From assembly GCA_025463745.1 (NCBI GenBank), contig JAODBB010000114.1:44115-108114 (forward strand): DNA of 64,000 nucleotides, written 5' to 3'. Shown one piece after another: positions 28,952 to 36,526 of this stretch. Made by a program: the position numbers and the translations under genes. Every line of letters begins with the position of its first letter. The stretch's first letter is position 1. A model generated the notes under the pieces. That model saw only the letters and a program-made list of their open reading frames with translations, searched no databases and was not told the origin of the DNA. Source of the DNA: Subtercola sp. GTDB lineage: Bacteria > Actinomycetota > Actinomycetes > Actinomycetales > Microbacteriaceae.

Positions 28952-30109
28952 CTAAACGACGGGAAGGGTATCTCGATGCCGAGATACTTCGATGAGCCTC
29001 TGCGCGGCCGTTCTCACCCGCTCGTCGGTCGCGGTGAGCGAGAAGCGTACGTGGTCGGGGTAGTACGAACCGTAGAAGACGCCGGGCCCAGCGACGATGC
29101 CGAGGTCGGCGAGCTCGGCAATGCTCTGCCAGCAGTCGACACCTGCCGTCGCCCAGAGATACAGCCCCGCCTCGCTGCGATCGATGCGCAGACCGTAGGC
29201 TTCCAACGCCGGCTTCAAGACGGCCCTGCGGGCCCGGTACAGCTCCTTCTGGGCGGCCACATGTTCGTCGTCGCCCAGCGCTACCGTCATCGCCCTCTGC
29301 ACGGGGGCAGGCGGCAGCATGCCGGCCTGTTTGCGCACGTTCAGCAACTGGGCGATGAGTCTTTCGTCGCCCGCGACGAACGCGGCCCGGTAGCCCGCCA
29401 GATTCGACTGTTTGCTCAGTGAATATGCGGCCAGCACCCCGGTCGCATCCCCCGCGCCGCTCGCCGCGCTCAGGCCGACGACCCGCGGGTCGAGGATGCT
29501 CGGCACAGGCTCCTCGGCCCACCGCCCCTCCCAGCCCAGCTCGGCGTAACACTCGTCGTTCACGATGGTCGCCCCGAGCTCGCGCGCCTGGGCGACAGCG
29601 GCAGCGAGCTGCTCGAGACTCAGCACGCTGCCGTCGGGGTTGCCGGGTGAATTGAGCCAGACCAGTTTCGTATCGGCCGGCCACTCGGCAGGATCATCCG
29701 CAGCCACAGCCCGGGCGCCGGCGATGGTGGCGCCGATTTCGTAGGTGGGGTACGCGGCTCGCGGATGCACGACCGCATCACCCTCGCCGAGGCCCAACAT
29801 GAACGGCAGCCACGCCACGAACTCTTTCGAGCCGATGGTGGGCAGAACCTCTGTTTCGCGCAACCCCGGCACGCCCCGTCGCCTCGCGAACCAGGTGATG
29901 ATGGCTGCGCGCAGCTCGGGCGTTCCGGCCGTCTGGGGATAGGAATGGGCATCGGTCGCCGCGGCCAGCGCCTCGCGTACCAAGACGGGCGTCGGGTCGA
30001 CCGGCGAGCCGATCGACAGGTCGACGATGCCGCCGGGGTGCGCCCTGGCGCGTTCGACGAAAGGAGTCATCTGCTCCCACGGGTAATCGGGCAGCGCCGC
30101 AAGGCTCAT
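28952..30109 (-). CDS. dapC: Succinyldiaminopimelate transaminase
   Basis: A PLP fold-type I aminotransferase of 385 residues that forms N-succinyl-LL-diaminopimelate. Motifs are DLSIGSPVDPTP at the N-terminus, HPRAAYPTYEIGA, LVWLNSPGNPDG, VNDECYAELGW and the Schiff-base lysine in AYSLSKQSNLAGYRAAF. A C-terminal RFSLTATDERV carries the carboxylate-binding Arg. It is directly downstream of fdxA (15 bp), the conserved actinobacterial fdxC-dapC order. With dapD and dapE it gives three of the DAP succinylase-branch enzymes in one 5-kb stretch. Confidence 0.94.
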   Translation of the reverse strand: MSLAALPDYPWEQMTPFVERARAHPGGIVDLSIGSPVDPTPVLVREALAAATDAHSYPQTAGTPELRAAIITWFARRRGVPGLRETEVLPTIGSKEFVAWLPFMLGLGEGDAVVHPRAAYPTYEIGATIAGARAVAADDPAEWPADTKLVWLNSPGNPDGSVLSLEQLAAAVAQARELGATIVNDECYAELGWEGRWAEEPVPSILDPRVVGLSAASGAGDATGVLAAYSLSKQSNLAGYRAAFVAGDERLIAQLLNVRKQAGMLPPAPVQRAMTVALGDDEHVAAQKELYRARRAVLKPALEAYGLRIDRSEAGLYLWATAGVDCWQSIAELADLGIVAGPGVFYGSYYPDHVRFSLTATDERVRTAAQRLIEVSRHRDTLPVV

Positions 30110-30124
30110 GAGAAGCCGGAGGTT

Positions 30125-30451
30125 CTAGGCGAGGGCGGCCTGCGGAGGCAGGGCCGCGATGATGGGGTGGTCTTTTGCGATGACGCCGATCTTCGCCGCT
30201 CCGCCCGGCGAGCCGATGTCGTTGAAGAACTCGACGTTCGCCTTGTAGTAGTCGGCCCATTCTTCGGGCAGGTCGTCTTCGTAGTAGATCGCTTCGACCG
30301 GGCACACCGGCTCGCAGGCCCCGCAGTCGACGCATTCGTCGGGGTGGATGTAGAGCGACCGTTCGCCTTCGTAGATGCAGTCGACGGGGCACTCGTCGAT
30401 GCAGGCCCTGTCTTTGACATCGACACACGGCAAAGCGATGACATAGGTCAC
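30125..30451 (-). CDS. fdxA: Ferredoxin, 7Fe/FdxA type
   Basis: A 108-residue electron carrier. The first cluster region [17 protein letters not shown] and the second [12 protein letters not shown] give the cysteine spacing of ferredoxins with one 3Fe-4S and one 4Fe-4S cluster. The conserved downstream block [20 protein letters not shown] is typical of actinobacterial FdxA/FdxC. The start is an ATG or adjacent site after the GAAATCC region; the product is soluble. It lies between a DUF6113-like membrane protein gene and dapC, all on the minus strand. Confidence 0.96.
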   Translation of the reverse strand: MTYVIALPCVDVKDRACIDECPVDCIYEGERSLYIHPDECVDCGACEPVCPVEAIYYEDDLPEEWADYYKANVEFFNDIGSPGGAAKIGVIAKDHPIIAALPPQAALA

Positions 30452-30487
30452 GGTGGTGAAATCCCTTCGAAACTGATCATTCTCAGT

Positions 30488-30964
30488 CTATTCGCTCGCA
30501 CCGACGGCCTCCTGCGCGGTGACGGGCTGAATCGGGGTCGCGCTTCGCGGGTCTGCCGTTCGCGTGAGGGGCCGTCGTGGCCAGGCCAGCACCACGAGAG
30601 AGATGACGGTGGGCGCGAACGTCCAGACGTAACCGTAGACGTTGGCCGGGATCAGCACCGAACCGCCCGGGCTCTGCAGTGTCAAGGCGACGACGATGCC
30701 CACCAGACCGACCGCCGCGAGCAGGGCGAGCGTGCGGGTGGTCAGGATGAGCCGCAGCCCGAGCAGCAGCAGAATGCTGGCCAGGCACCCCATGACCAGG
30801 CCGATCGGCAGGTCGAACCACCCGAAGACGCTGATCGTCGCCTGATTCACCACGGTGCCGAGCATGCCGAACACCACACCGAGCAACAACGCCACCACCC
30901 AGCTGCCCACCCGGACCACCCAGGATTCGCCGACCTCGGGAGCCTGTGAATCTACAGACATCAC
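30488..30964 (-). CDS. Four-helix membrane protein (DUF6113-like)
   Basis: A 158-residue integral membrane protein with four hydrophobic segments: WVVALLLGVVFGMLGTVV, PIGLVMGCLASILLLLGL, LALLAAVGLVGIVVALTL and TFAPTVISLVVLAW. Position (just upstream of fdxA) and topology fit an uncharacterised actinobacterial family. The naming as DUF6113-like is from memory of that context, not from a search. Two adjacent starts (GTG 30964 and ATG 30961) share one GAAAGG site. Confidence 0.72.
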   Translation of the reverse strand: MMSVDSQAPEVGESWVVRVGSWVVALLLGVVFGMLGTVVNQATISVFGWFDLPIGLVMGCLASILLLLGLRLILTTRTLALLAAVGLVGIVVALTLQSPGGSVLIPANVYGYVWTFAPTVISLVVLAWPRRPLTRTADPRSATPIQPVTAQEAVGASE

Positions 30965-31087
30965 AATTGCCTTTCGTTATTGCCACTAATTTAGCGAGGC
31001 TACCTGAACGCGGTACCGTAAAAGAGGCAATGGTGCCGCGCCACTCCTTCGGCACCACTTCTCGCCCTTTTCCCACGGAGACCATTC

Positions 31088-32002
31088 GTGAAATCCAGAA
31101 TTACCATGCTCGCAACAGCAGCGCTCGTCGCGACGCTGGTGCTGAGCGGATGCTCGGCGAAAACCACGAAGTCCGGAGACTCTGGGGGCGGCAGCCAGGC
31201 GATGACTCCGCAGGTGTCGGTCGCCCTCGAGCTCAGCGAGTCGACCAGCGACTTCGCGTTCTACCTCCGGCAGCAGGCCGAGCAGCTCGATGGCGGCACG
31301 GCCGAGTTCGCGGCGGCCTATCAGGCCGGCAACGACGACCTCGCCCGTTCGCTCTACGCCCCCACCCGCATGTTCTACAACCGCATGCTCGTGGTGTCTG
31401 GATCGTTCCCCGATCTGGCCCGCCAACTCGATACGCGTGAGCAAGACCTCACCCCCGGCGAAGCCTTCACTGGATGGCACGCCATTGAGAAAGACCTCTA
31501 CCCTGTGGCCGGGCAGGCTCCCTACTCAGCCGAGCAGCGTGCGGCGCTGGCGACCCAGCTCGCCGCCGATACGCACACGCTCACCGAGCAGATGCTGAGC
31601 ATCCGCCCCTCTGCCGACCAGCAGACGGAGGGCGCGGCCACCCTGCTGCAGACTCTCGGTGTCAACGCGGCCAACGGCGCCGAAGACTCCCCCTCGAGCA
31701 CCGATCTGTACGATCTGCAGGGCTACATCGACGGGGCGCACTTGGTGTTCGAGGGCATCCGTGTTGTGCTCGTCACCCAAGATGCGGCGCTTGCCACCAC
31801 GCTCGACCATGAGTTCAGCGGCGTACAAGACTCCCTCAACGCCCAGCACTACGGCGTGACGTTCAAGCGCTACGACCAGGTGAGCGCCGACGATCTGGCG
31901 TCGCTGAAAGACAAGGTCTCGGCGCTGGCCTCGTCGATGGCCCGGGTCACGGCGACCATGGCGCCCGCAACGGCGACGCCCACCCCCACGCCCGCCGGTT
32001 GA
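31088..32002 (+). CDS. EfeM-like lipoprotein (M75/imelysin-type, iron uptake)
   Basis: A 304-residue lipoprotein: an N-terminal signal LVATLVLSGCSAKTT with lipobox LSGC, then an M75/EfeO-type helical domain. The HXXE-like metal motif of the family is visible in FTGWHAIEKDLYP, and EDSPSSTDLYDLQGYIDGAH matches the second helical region. It lacks the N-terminal cupredoxin domain of EfeO, hence EfeM-like. It converges on efeB of the neighbouring efeUOB operon. A paralogous periplasmic metal-binding partner is inferred. A weak DtxR-like sequence lies upstream but lacks one base. Confidence 0.82.
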   Translation: MKSRITMLATAALVATLVLSGCSAKTTKSGDSGGGSQAMTPQVSVALELSESTSDFAFYLRQQAEQLDGGTAEFAAAYQAGNDDLARSLYAPTRMFYNRMLVVSGSFPDLARQLDTREQDLTPGEAFTGWHAIEKDLYPVAGQAPYSAEQRAALATQLAADTHTLTEQMLSIRPSADQQTEGAATLLQTLGVNAANGAEDSPSSTDLYDLQGYIDGAHLVFEGIRVVLVTQDAALATTLDHEFSGVQDSLNAQHYGVTFKRYDQVSADDLASLKDKVSALASSMARVTATMAPATATPTPTPAG

Positions 32003-32083
32003 GTAGGCCTGCTGGGCCCTATCGAAACCGCGCCTCAGAGCACCAGGTTCGATACGCGGCAAGCCGTTACTCAACTCGCAGTA

Positions 32084-33460
32084 TCAGGCGAAAAACGCCT
32101 TGCCGTAGTAGTCGCCGGCAGCGCTGAGCCCGGGAGGCACGGCGAAGACACCCGATCCAACGTGCCGAATGTACTCGTTCAGCCGATCGGAGGTGCCGAG
32201 TCGAGACTGGATGGTCACGAACTGCGCCGGGTCTTTCTGGTAGGACAAGAACATCAGCCCGGCATCCAGCCGCCCCACGTCGTCGATGCCGTCGGTGAAG
32301 TTGTAGCCGCGGCGCAGAATCTTGATGCCGCCGTTGTTCTCGTGTGCGGCGAGCGCGACATGCGCGTCGGCCGGAATCACCAGCGCCCCGTCGGCGCCTT
32401 TAGCCGCGAAATCGGGGGTGTCGAACTCGGCGGTGCCGGTGAGCGGAGCGCCCACCGACTTGGTTCGGCCGAACACCGCGTGCTGGTCGGCGATGTAGTC
32501 GGCGTCCCACGTTTCGATGAGCACGTGGATCTTGCGCGCGACGAGGTAACTGCCGCCGACCATCCACTTCTGGTCGGCTTCGTCGCCCACCCATACGAAC
32601 TGCGTCAGGTCGGCATCGGTCGTGATGTTGCGCGTGCCGTCTTTGAAGCCCATGAGGTTGCGCGGGGTGGTCTGGCCTTGACCGGCGGATGCCCGGCCGA
32701 ACCCCTGCACCGTCCACCGTGTGGTCGCGGTGGTTCTCGCCATGCGCGCGAGGTTGCGTATGGCGTGGTACGCCACCTGCGGGTCGGCGGCGCATGCTTG
32801 GATGCAGATGTCACCGCCCGTGAACTCGGGCGTGAGGGCGTCGCTGGCGAACGCCGGAATGTCGGTGAGCGCCGCCGGCTTGTACTTAGCCCAGCCGAAC
32901 CGGTCGTCGAACATCGAGGGCGCGAACCCGAGCGTCAGCGTGAGCGCATTCGGGCCCATGCCGTAGGCCTCGCCGGTGTCGCCGGGAACAGCCTGGTCGC
33001 GGGCGGGCTCGACCGCGCCGACGGGTACGCCCTTCGAGTACTGCGCCATGGCGGCCGACCACTTGGCGAGCATCACCTGCAGCTCAGACGCCGAGGTGGT
33101 GGTCACATCGAACACCATGAGCACGAGGTGGTCTTGCGGCGGGGTCTGGATGCCCGCCTGATGTTGCCCGTAGAACTCGATCGTCGAATCGTTCGGCGTC
33201 GCCCCGGCTGTCGCCGCGTTCGCGGACTGGTCGCTCGCGCCGGTAGCGACGATGCCGATGGCGGCGCCGGCCGCAGCACTGGCCAGCGCCCCTCCGAAGA
33301 GGGCTCGGCGGGAGATGCCGGTCGTCTCCGCATGCCCTGGGCTCTTGGAGTTCTCGGAGTTCTCGGAGGTCTCGGAGTTCTCGGAGTTCTCCGGGTTTAC
33401 GGGCACAGCCGGCGCGCCCTCGTCGGGCACGCCAGCCTCGTTGTCACCACGCTTTTGCAC
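32084..33460 (-). CDS. efeB: EfeB deferrochelatase/Dyp-type haem peroxidase
   Basis: A 458-residue Tat-exported haem peroxidase that helps oxidise ferrous iron or release iron from haem. A twin-arginine region ISRRALFGGALASAAAGAAI occurs near residue 50. The Dyp signature is NLMGFKDGTRN, and DAHVALAAHENN followed by ILRRGYNF includes the expected proximal-histidine region. The preceding 45 residues include ENSENSETSENSENS, encoded by an in-frame 9-bp repeat. It is the last gene of efeU-efeO-efeB. TatB is encoded 10 kb away. Confidence 0.93.
   Translation of the reverse strand: MQKRGDNEAGVPDEGAPAVPVNPENSENSETSENSENSKSPGHAETTGISRRALFGGALASAAAGAAIGIVATGASDQSANAATAGATPNDSTIEFYGQHQAGIQTPPQDHLVLMVFDVTTTSASELQVMLAKWSAAMAQYSKGVPVGAVEPARDQAVPGDTGEAYGMGPNALTLTLGFAPSMFDDRFGWAKYKPAALTDIPAFASDALTPEFTGGDICIQACAADPQVAYHAIRNLARMARTTATTRWTVQGFGRASAGQGQTTPRNLMGFKDGTRNITTDADLTQFVWVGDEADQKWMVGGSYLVARKIHVLIETWDADYIADQHAVFGRTKSVGAPLTGTAEFDTPDFAAKGADGALVIPADAHVALAAHENNGGIKILRRGYNFTDGIDDVGRLDAGLMFLSYQKDPAQFVTIQSRLGTSDRLNEYIRHVGSGVFAVPPGLSAAGDYYGKAFFA
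33347..33391. repeat. 9-bp minisatellite in efeB leader
   Basis: Five tandem 9-bp units GGAGTTCTC (one with GGAGGTCTC) lie ahead of the twin-arginine signal of EfeB. They encode Glu-Asn-Ser steps on the minus strand. Length changes would alter the pre-signal region without a frameshift. Confidence 0.9.
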
Positions 33461-34672
33461 TTACGCTGTCGCCACCTTCTCGGAGATCTGCGAGAGCGGA
33501 GCCTGCAGTGCCTGGATGGCCTGGGTCAGCTTCGTCGCATCCGATGCCTTCAGCGCGTCGGTGTAGAGAACGTACCCACCGATGACGGTCGGGTCTTTGT
33601 AGGTGGCGAGCAGAGCATCCACCGCAGTGAACTGGTCGGCGATCTGCTGCGTGAGGGTGGGGTCGATTGTGGTCAGCCCGGGCTTCAGGTACTCGAACGC
33701 CTGCTCAGAACCTTCGACGTTGGCTGCGAAGTCGAGCAGGTCGATGTGGCTGTACGCCTCTTCTTCACCCGTGATCTTCGACGACTGAACCTCGTCGAGC
33801 AGACCGGATGCACCGTTGGCGAGCTCTTCGGGCTTGTAGGTGAGACCCGTGGTGAGCGTCTGCAATTGGCTGACGTCGGCGACGAGCTTGGTGCTCAGCG
33901 CCTTGGTGCTGGCGCTGATGGCCTGGGTTTCGAAGAGGTCTTTCTCGATGGGGTGAAAGCCCGTCCAGTCGGTACCCGGTTCGACATCGGCGATGCGCGC
34001 ATCGATCTGGGGATCGAGGTCGGCGAAGCTCTCGGCGACCGGCTCGATGCGCTCGTAGAACGGGCGAGCCTCGGCGTACGCCTTTTGAGCGGCGGTCACG
34101 TCACCGGCCTGGATGGCGGTGTCGAGCGCTGCGGTTGCGGTGACGAGCGCCTGCGCCTGGTCTTCGACGTACGAACCGTAACCGGTCGTACCCTCGGCCA
34201 GCAGGCTCTGGGTGTCGCTCGCGGTGGTGGCTGCCGCACCGATCACGGTGAACGCCGTGTTCTCGGTGGTCGCTCCCGGGCAGTTCAGGTTGTAGGTACC
34301 GCCGGTGAGGGTGACGGTGAACGACGCCGGCTGAAGGCCCGCGACGATGTTCTCACGTTCGCCGATGATGCGCTTGTCGCTGAGCAGTTCGACCTCGCTG
34401 AGGCCCGCCGCGTCGGTGTTGGTGACCTCGAAGGTGACCGGGCCGGCGGGAGCGGTCGAGTAGTCGAGCGCGCATTCCGAGCCGGTGAGAGTGACCTTGA
34501 CCTGAGCAGCGCCGTTCGAAACGGGCGCGCTGCCCCCCGTCGGTGCGGCCGTGGAGCCTGCGGTGCTGGAGCTGCTGCAGCCCGCCAGAAGCAGGCTTCC
34601 GGCGACGAGGCCGCCCATCAGAGCGAGCCGGGCGCCCTTTCGGGCGCGAGGAATGGTGGCGAATGTAACCAT
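33461..34672 (-). CDS. efeO: EfeO iron-uptake lipoprotein (cupredoxin + M75)
   Basis: A 403-residue periplasmic component of the Efe iron importer. Lipobox GSLLLAGCSSSS lies near residue 30. A cupredoxin-like domain (VTLTGSECALDYSTAPAGPV, ELLSDKRIIGERENI) is followed by an M75 domain with WTGFHPIEKDLFE and EEEAYSHIDLLDFAANVEGS. The ATG at 34672 follows the TAGGAG near the end of efeU. Longer reading to 34969 is only overlap with efeU. The gene ends at the start region of efeB, so the two are coupled. It would pass iron to EfeU. Confidence 0.95.
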   Translation of the reverse strand: MVTFATIPRARKGARLALMGGLVAGSLLLAGCSSSSTAGSTAAPTGGSAPVSNGAAQVKVTLTGSECALDYSTAPAGPVTFEVTNTDAAGLSEVELLSDKRIIGERENIVAGLQPASFTVTLTGGTYNLNCPGATTENTAFTVIGAAATTASDTQSLLAEGTTGYGSYVEDQAQALVTATAALDTAIQAGDVTAAQKAYAEARPFYERIEPVAESFADLDPQIDARIADVEPGTDWTGFHPIEKDLFETQAISASTKALSTKLVADVSQLQTLTTGLTYKPEELANGASGLLDEVQSSKITGEEEAYSHIDLLDFAANVEGSEQAFEYLKPGLTTIDPTLTQQIADQFTAVDALLATYKDPTVIGGYVLYTDALKASDATKLTQAIQALQAPLSQISEKVATA

Positions 34673-34686
34673 GGTTTGGAGAACTC

Positions 34687-36360
34687 CTAGATGCTTGTGC
34701 TGTGAGCAGGGGTCTTGTCGGTCTGAGGCTGTGAGCTGTCGGGGCCGCCCTCGGGGCCGCTCTCCGCGAGAGCAGCGGGGTCGATCGGGGCTACCTTTGC
34801 GCGCCGTGCCGCACGCAGTCCCCGCGCTCCGAACGCCGCCAGAACGATCGCAGCGATGGCGAGCACCAGAGGCAGGTACACCTTGAACAGCGCGGCTTCC
34901 GCCGCCGCGAGCTGTGCTTCTGAGAGTGCGGCAGCGATCTCCGACGCCTGCTGGGGTGCGACGGCCCACGAGAGCGACGGCGCGGTTTGGCCACCAGACA
35001 CCGAGACCGTGCGTGCAGAAGCGAGCCCGCCACCCGAGAGCGTGAGGGTCGTCACCGACGTGCTCGTCGCATCCAGCAGCGTGTCACCCACGACCCACAC
35101 GTCGACGGTCTGGGTGGCCTGCCAGGTGGCGTCGAACGGGCCGGGGTTCGTGACGCGGCTCACACCGACCGGGGTGCGGCCGCCATTCAGCTGAGCAAGG
35201 GCGTCGAGCGAGAGCGTCGTAGGCAGGCCCGTGACGGGGGTGTCGGTCGTGATCGAATAGGCACGGGCATCCTCGCCCAGATGGTTCTGGATGCTGGCGG
35301 CCGACGAATCGAGCGCGATGCTCGAAGTTGCCGCGCTCGAGGTAGTGGAGGGCACTGTCGATTGCAGCGCCAGTGTGCCTTGCGAACCCGTCAGTTCGAC
35401 CGTGCCGAGCTGACGGCCGTCGGTGCCGGTGATGGCGATCGCACCGGCGGCGGAGCCCAGATTCGGCTGGTTCGCAGTGGGCACCGCGATGAAGAGCACA
35501 AGCGCGACGGCGGCGCACGCGGCTGCGAGGCCGAACTGCACCCGGTAAGCACGCTTGCCGGGGCGTTTCGAGTGCGGCCAGAGCACAAACAGCAGCACGG
35601 GTACGAGGTACAGCGCCCAGCCCAATACCTCGATGACACGGGGATCGGCCGGAATACCGAGCACACCGGTGACCAGAGCGGCCTGCACCGAGCCCGCCGG
35701 CGCCAGCCACGACAGGTCGACCGTTGCGTCTTGACCGACGGTGATCCAGCCCGCTTCATGCGCGGTGCGCAGCGAGCTCATCACCAATCCGGCGGCGACG
35801 AACACGAGAAAGACCCCCGTGATGGTGAAGAATTTGCCGAGATTGAGTTTGACCCCGCCGCGGTAGATGCCGTAGCCGATGCCCACCGCGAGCAGCAGCC
35901 CGAGCACCGCGCCGAGACCGGCTGTGAACGGGCTCACCGACGACTGGAACGCGGCGAGCAGAAAAACGGAGGTTTCGAAGCCTTCGCGCAAGACCGCCAA
36001 GAACGCCATACCGGCCAGCGCGAAGACCGAACCCTGAGCCAAAGCGCTCGTCGCCGTGGATTCGAGTTCGCTGCGCATGTTGCGGGCATGCCTGCTCATC
36101 CACACGATCATGAACGTGACCATGATCACCGCGACCGCGCCGATGATCGACTCCATGCCCTCTTGCTGCGCCTGGGGCAGGCCGACCGAAATGATCTCGA
36201 GGATGACTCCGACCGCGACGCTGAGCAGAATGGCCGCTATCACGCCCACCCACATCGACCGCAGGGAGTGCCCGTTACGCTTCAGGAATGCGGCAATGAT
36301 GCCCACGATCAACGCTGCTTCAAGACCTTCGCGAAGACCGATGACGAACGTTGCAAGCAC
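34687..36360 (-). CDS. efeU: EfeU/FTR1-type iron permease with C-terminal extracytoplasmic domain
   Basis: A 557-residue membrane iron permease. The two REXXE motifs of the family are present: FVIGLREGLEAALIVGI at the N-terminus and VLREGFETSVFLLA near residue 125. Seven helices occupy the first ~290 residues. A ~200-residue, Ser/Thr-rich domain then follows (QGTLALQSTVPSTTSSAATS to SWAVAPQQASEIAAALSEAQ), and a final helix VYLPLVLAIAAIVLAAFGAR. FTR1 proteins such as E. coli EfeU are about 275 residues; the extension is seen in several Actinobacteria. A DtxR-like iron box lies 66 bases upstream. Confidence 0.94.
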   Translation of the reverse strand: MLATFVIGLREGLEAALIVGIIAAFLKRNGHSLRSMWVGVIAAILLSVAVGVILEIISVGLPQAQQEGMESIIGAVAVIMVTFMIVWMSRHARNMRSELESTATSALAQGSVFALAGMAFLAVLREGFETSVFLLAAFQSSVSPFTAGLGAVLGLLLAVGIGYGIYRGGVKLNLGKFFTITGVFLVFVAAGLVMSSLRTAHEAGWITVGQDATVDLSWLAPAGSVQAALVTGVLGIPADPRVIEVLGWALYLVPVLLFVLWPHSKRPGKRAYRVQFGLAAACAAVALVLFIAVPTANQPNLGSAAGAIAITGTDGRQLGTVELTGSQGTLALQSTVPSTTSSAATSSIALDSSAASIQNHLGEDARAYSITTDTPVTGLPTTLSLDALAQLNGGRTPVGVSRVTNPGPFDATWQATQTVDVWVVGDTLLDATSTSVTTLTLSGGGLASARTVSVSGGQTAPSLSWAVAPQQASEIAAALSEAQLAAAEAALFKVYLPLVLAIAAIVLAAFGARGLRAARRAKVAPIDPAALAESGPEGGPDSSQPQTDKTPAHSTSI

Positions 36361-36425
36361 GAAGAGACTCCAGCAGGGTGGGATGCGGGGTGAGGTTCAC
36401 TGCGGCAGACCAATGGTGGCCTAAC

Positions 36426-36444
36426 AAAGGTAAGCCTACACTTA
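36426..36444 (-). promoter_or_regulatory. DtxR/IdeR-type iron box upstream of efeU
   Basis: Read on the minus strand, TAAGTGTAGGCTTACCTTT matches the DtxR/IdeR consensus TWAGGTWAGSCTWACCTWA at 16 of 19 positions. It lies 66 bases upstream of efeU, so iron-dependent repression of efeUOB is expected. It is also upstream of the polymerase gene on the other strand. Confidence 0.8.
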
Positions 36445-36526
36445 CTAAGGGTCGCCTGTCTTAACATTCTTCGCCGTGGAATCTTCGAACATGCTCACCG
36501 TCGGTGGTGGCAGGGAGAATGTAGAT

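Noticed and set aside
30990..31008. DtxR box upstream of the EfeM-like gene
   Set aside because: TTAGCGAGGCTACCTGAA resembles the consensus but is one base short in the centre and several positions differ; too weak to claim.
32162..34690. Long open frame on the plus strand (842 codons) opposite efeB and efeO
   Set aside because: High-GC antisense shadow: Arg/Gly/His-rich composition, no domains, and both underlying minus-strand genes have clear motifs.
34673..34969. N-terminal extension of EfeO into efeU
   Set aside because: Overlaps the end of efeU by ~280 bp; ATG 34672 directly precedes the lipoprotein signal.
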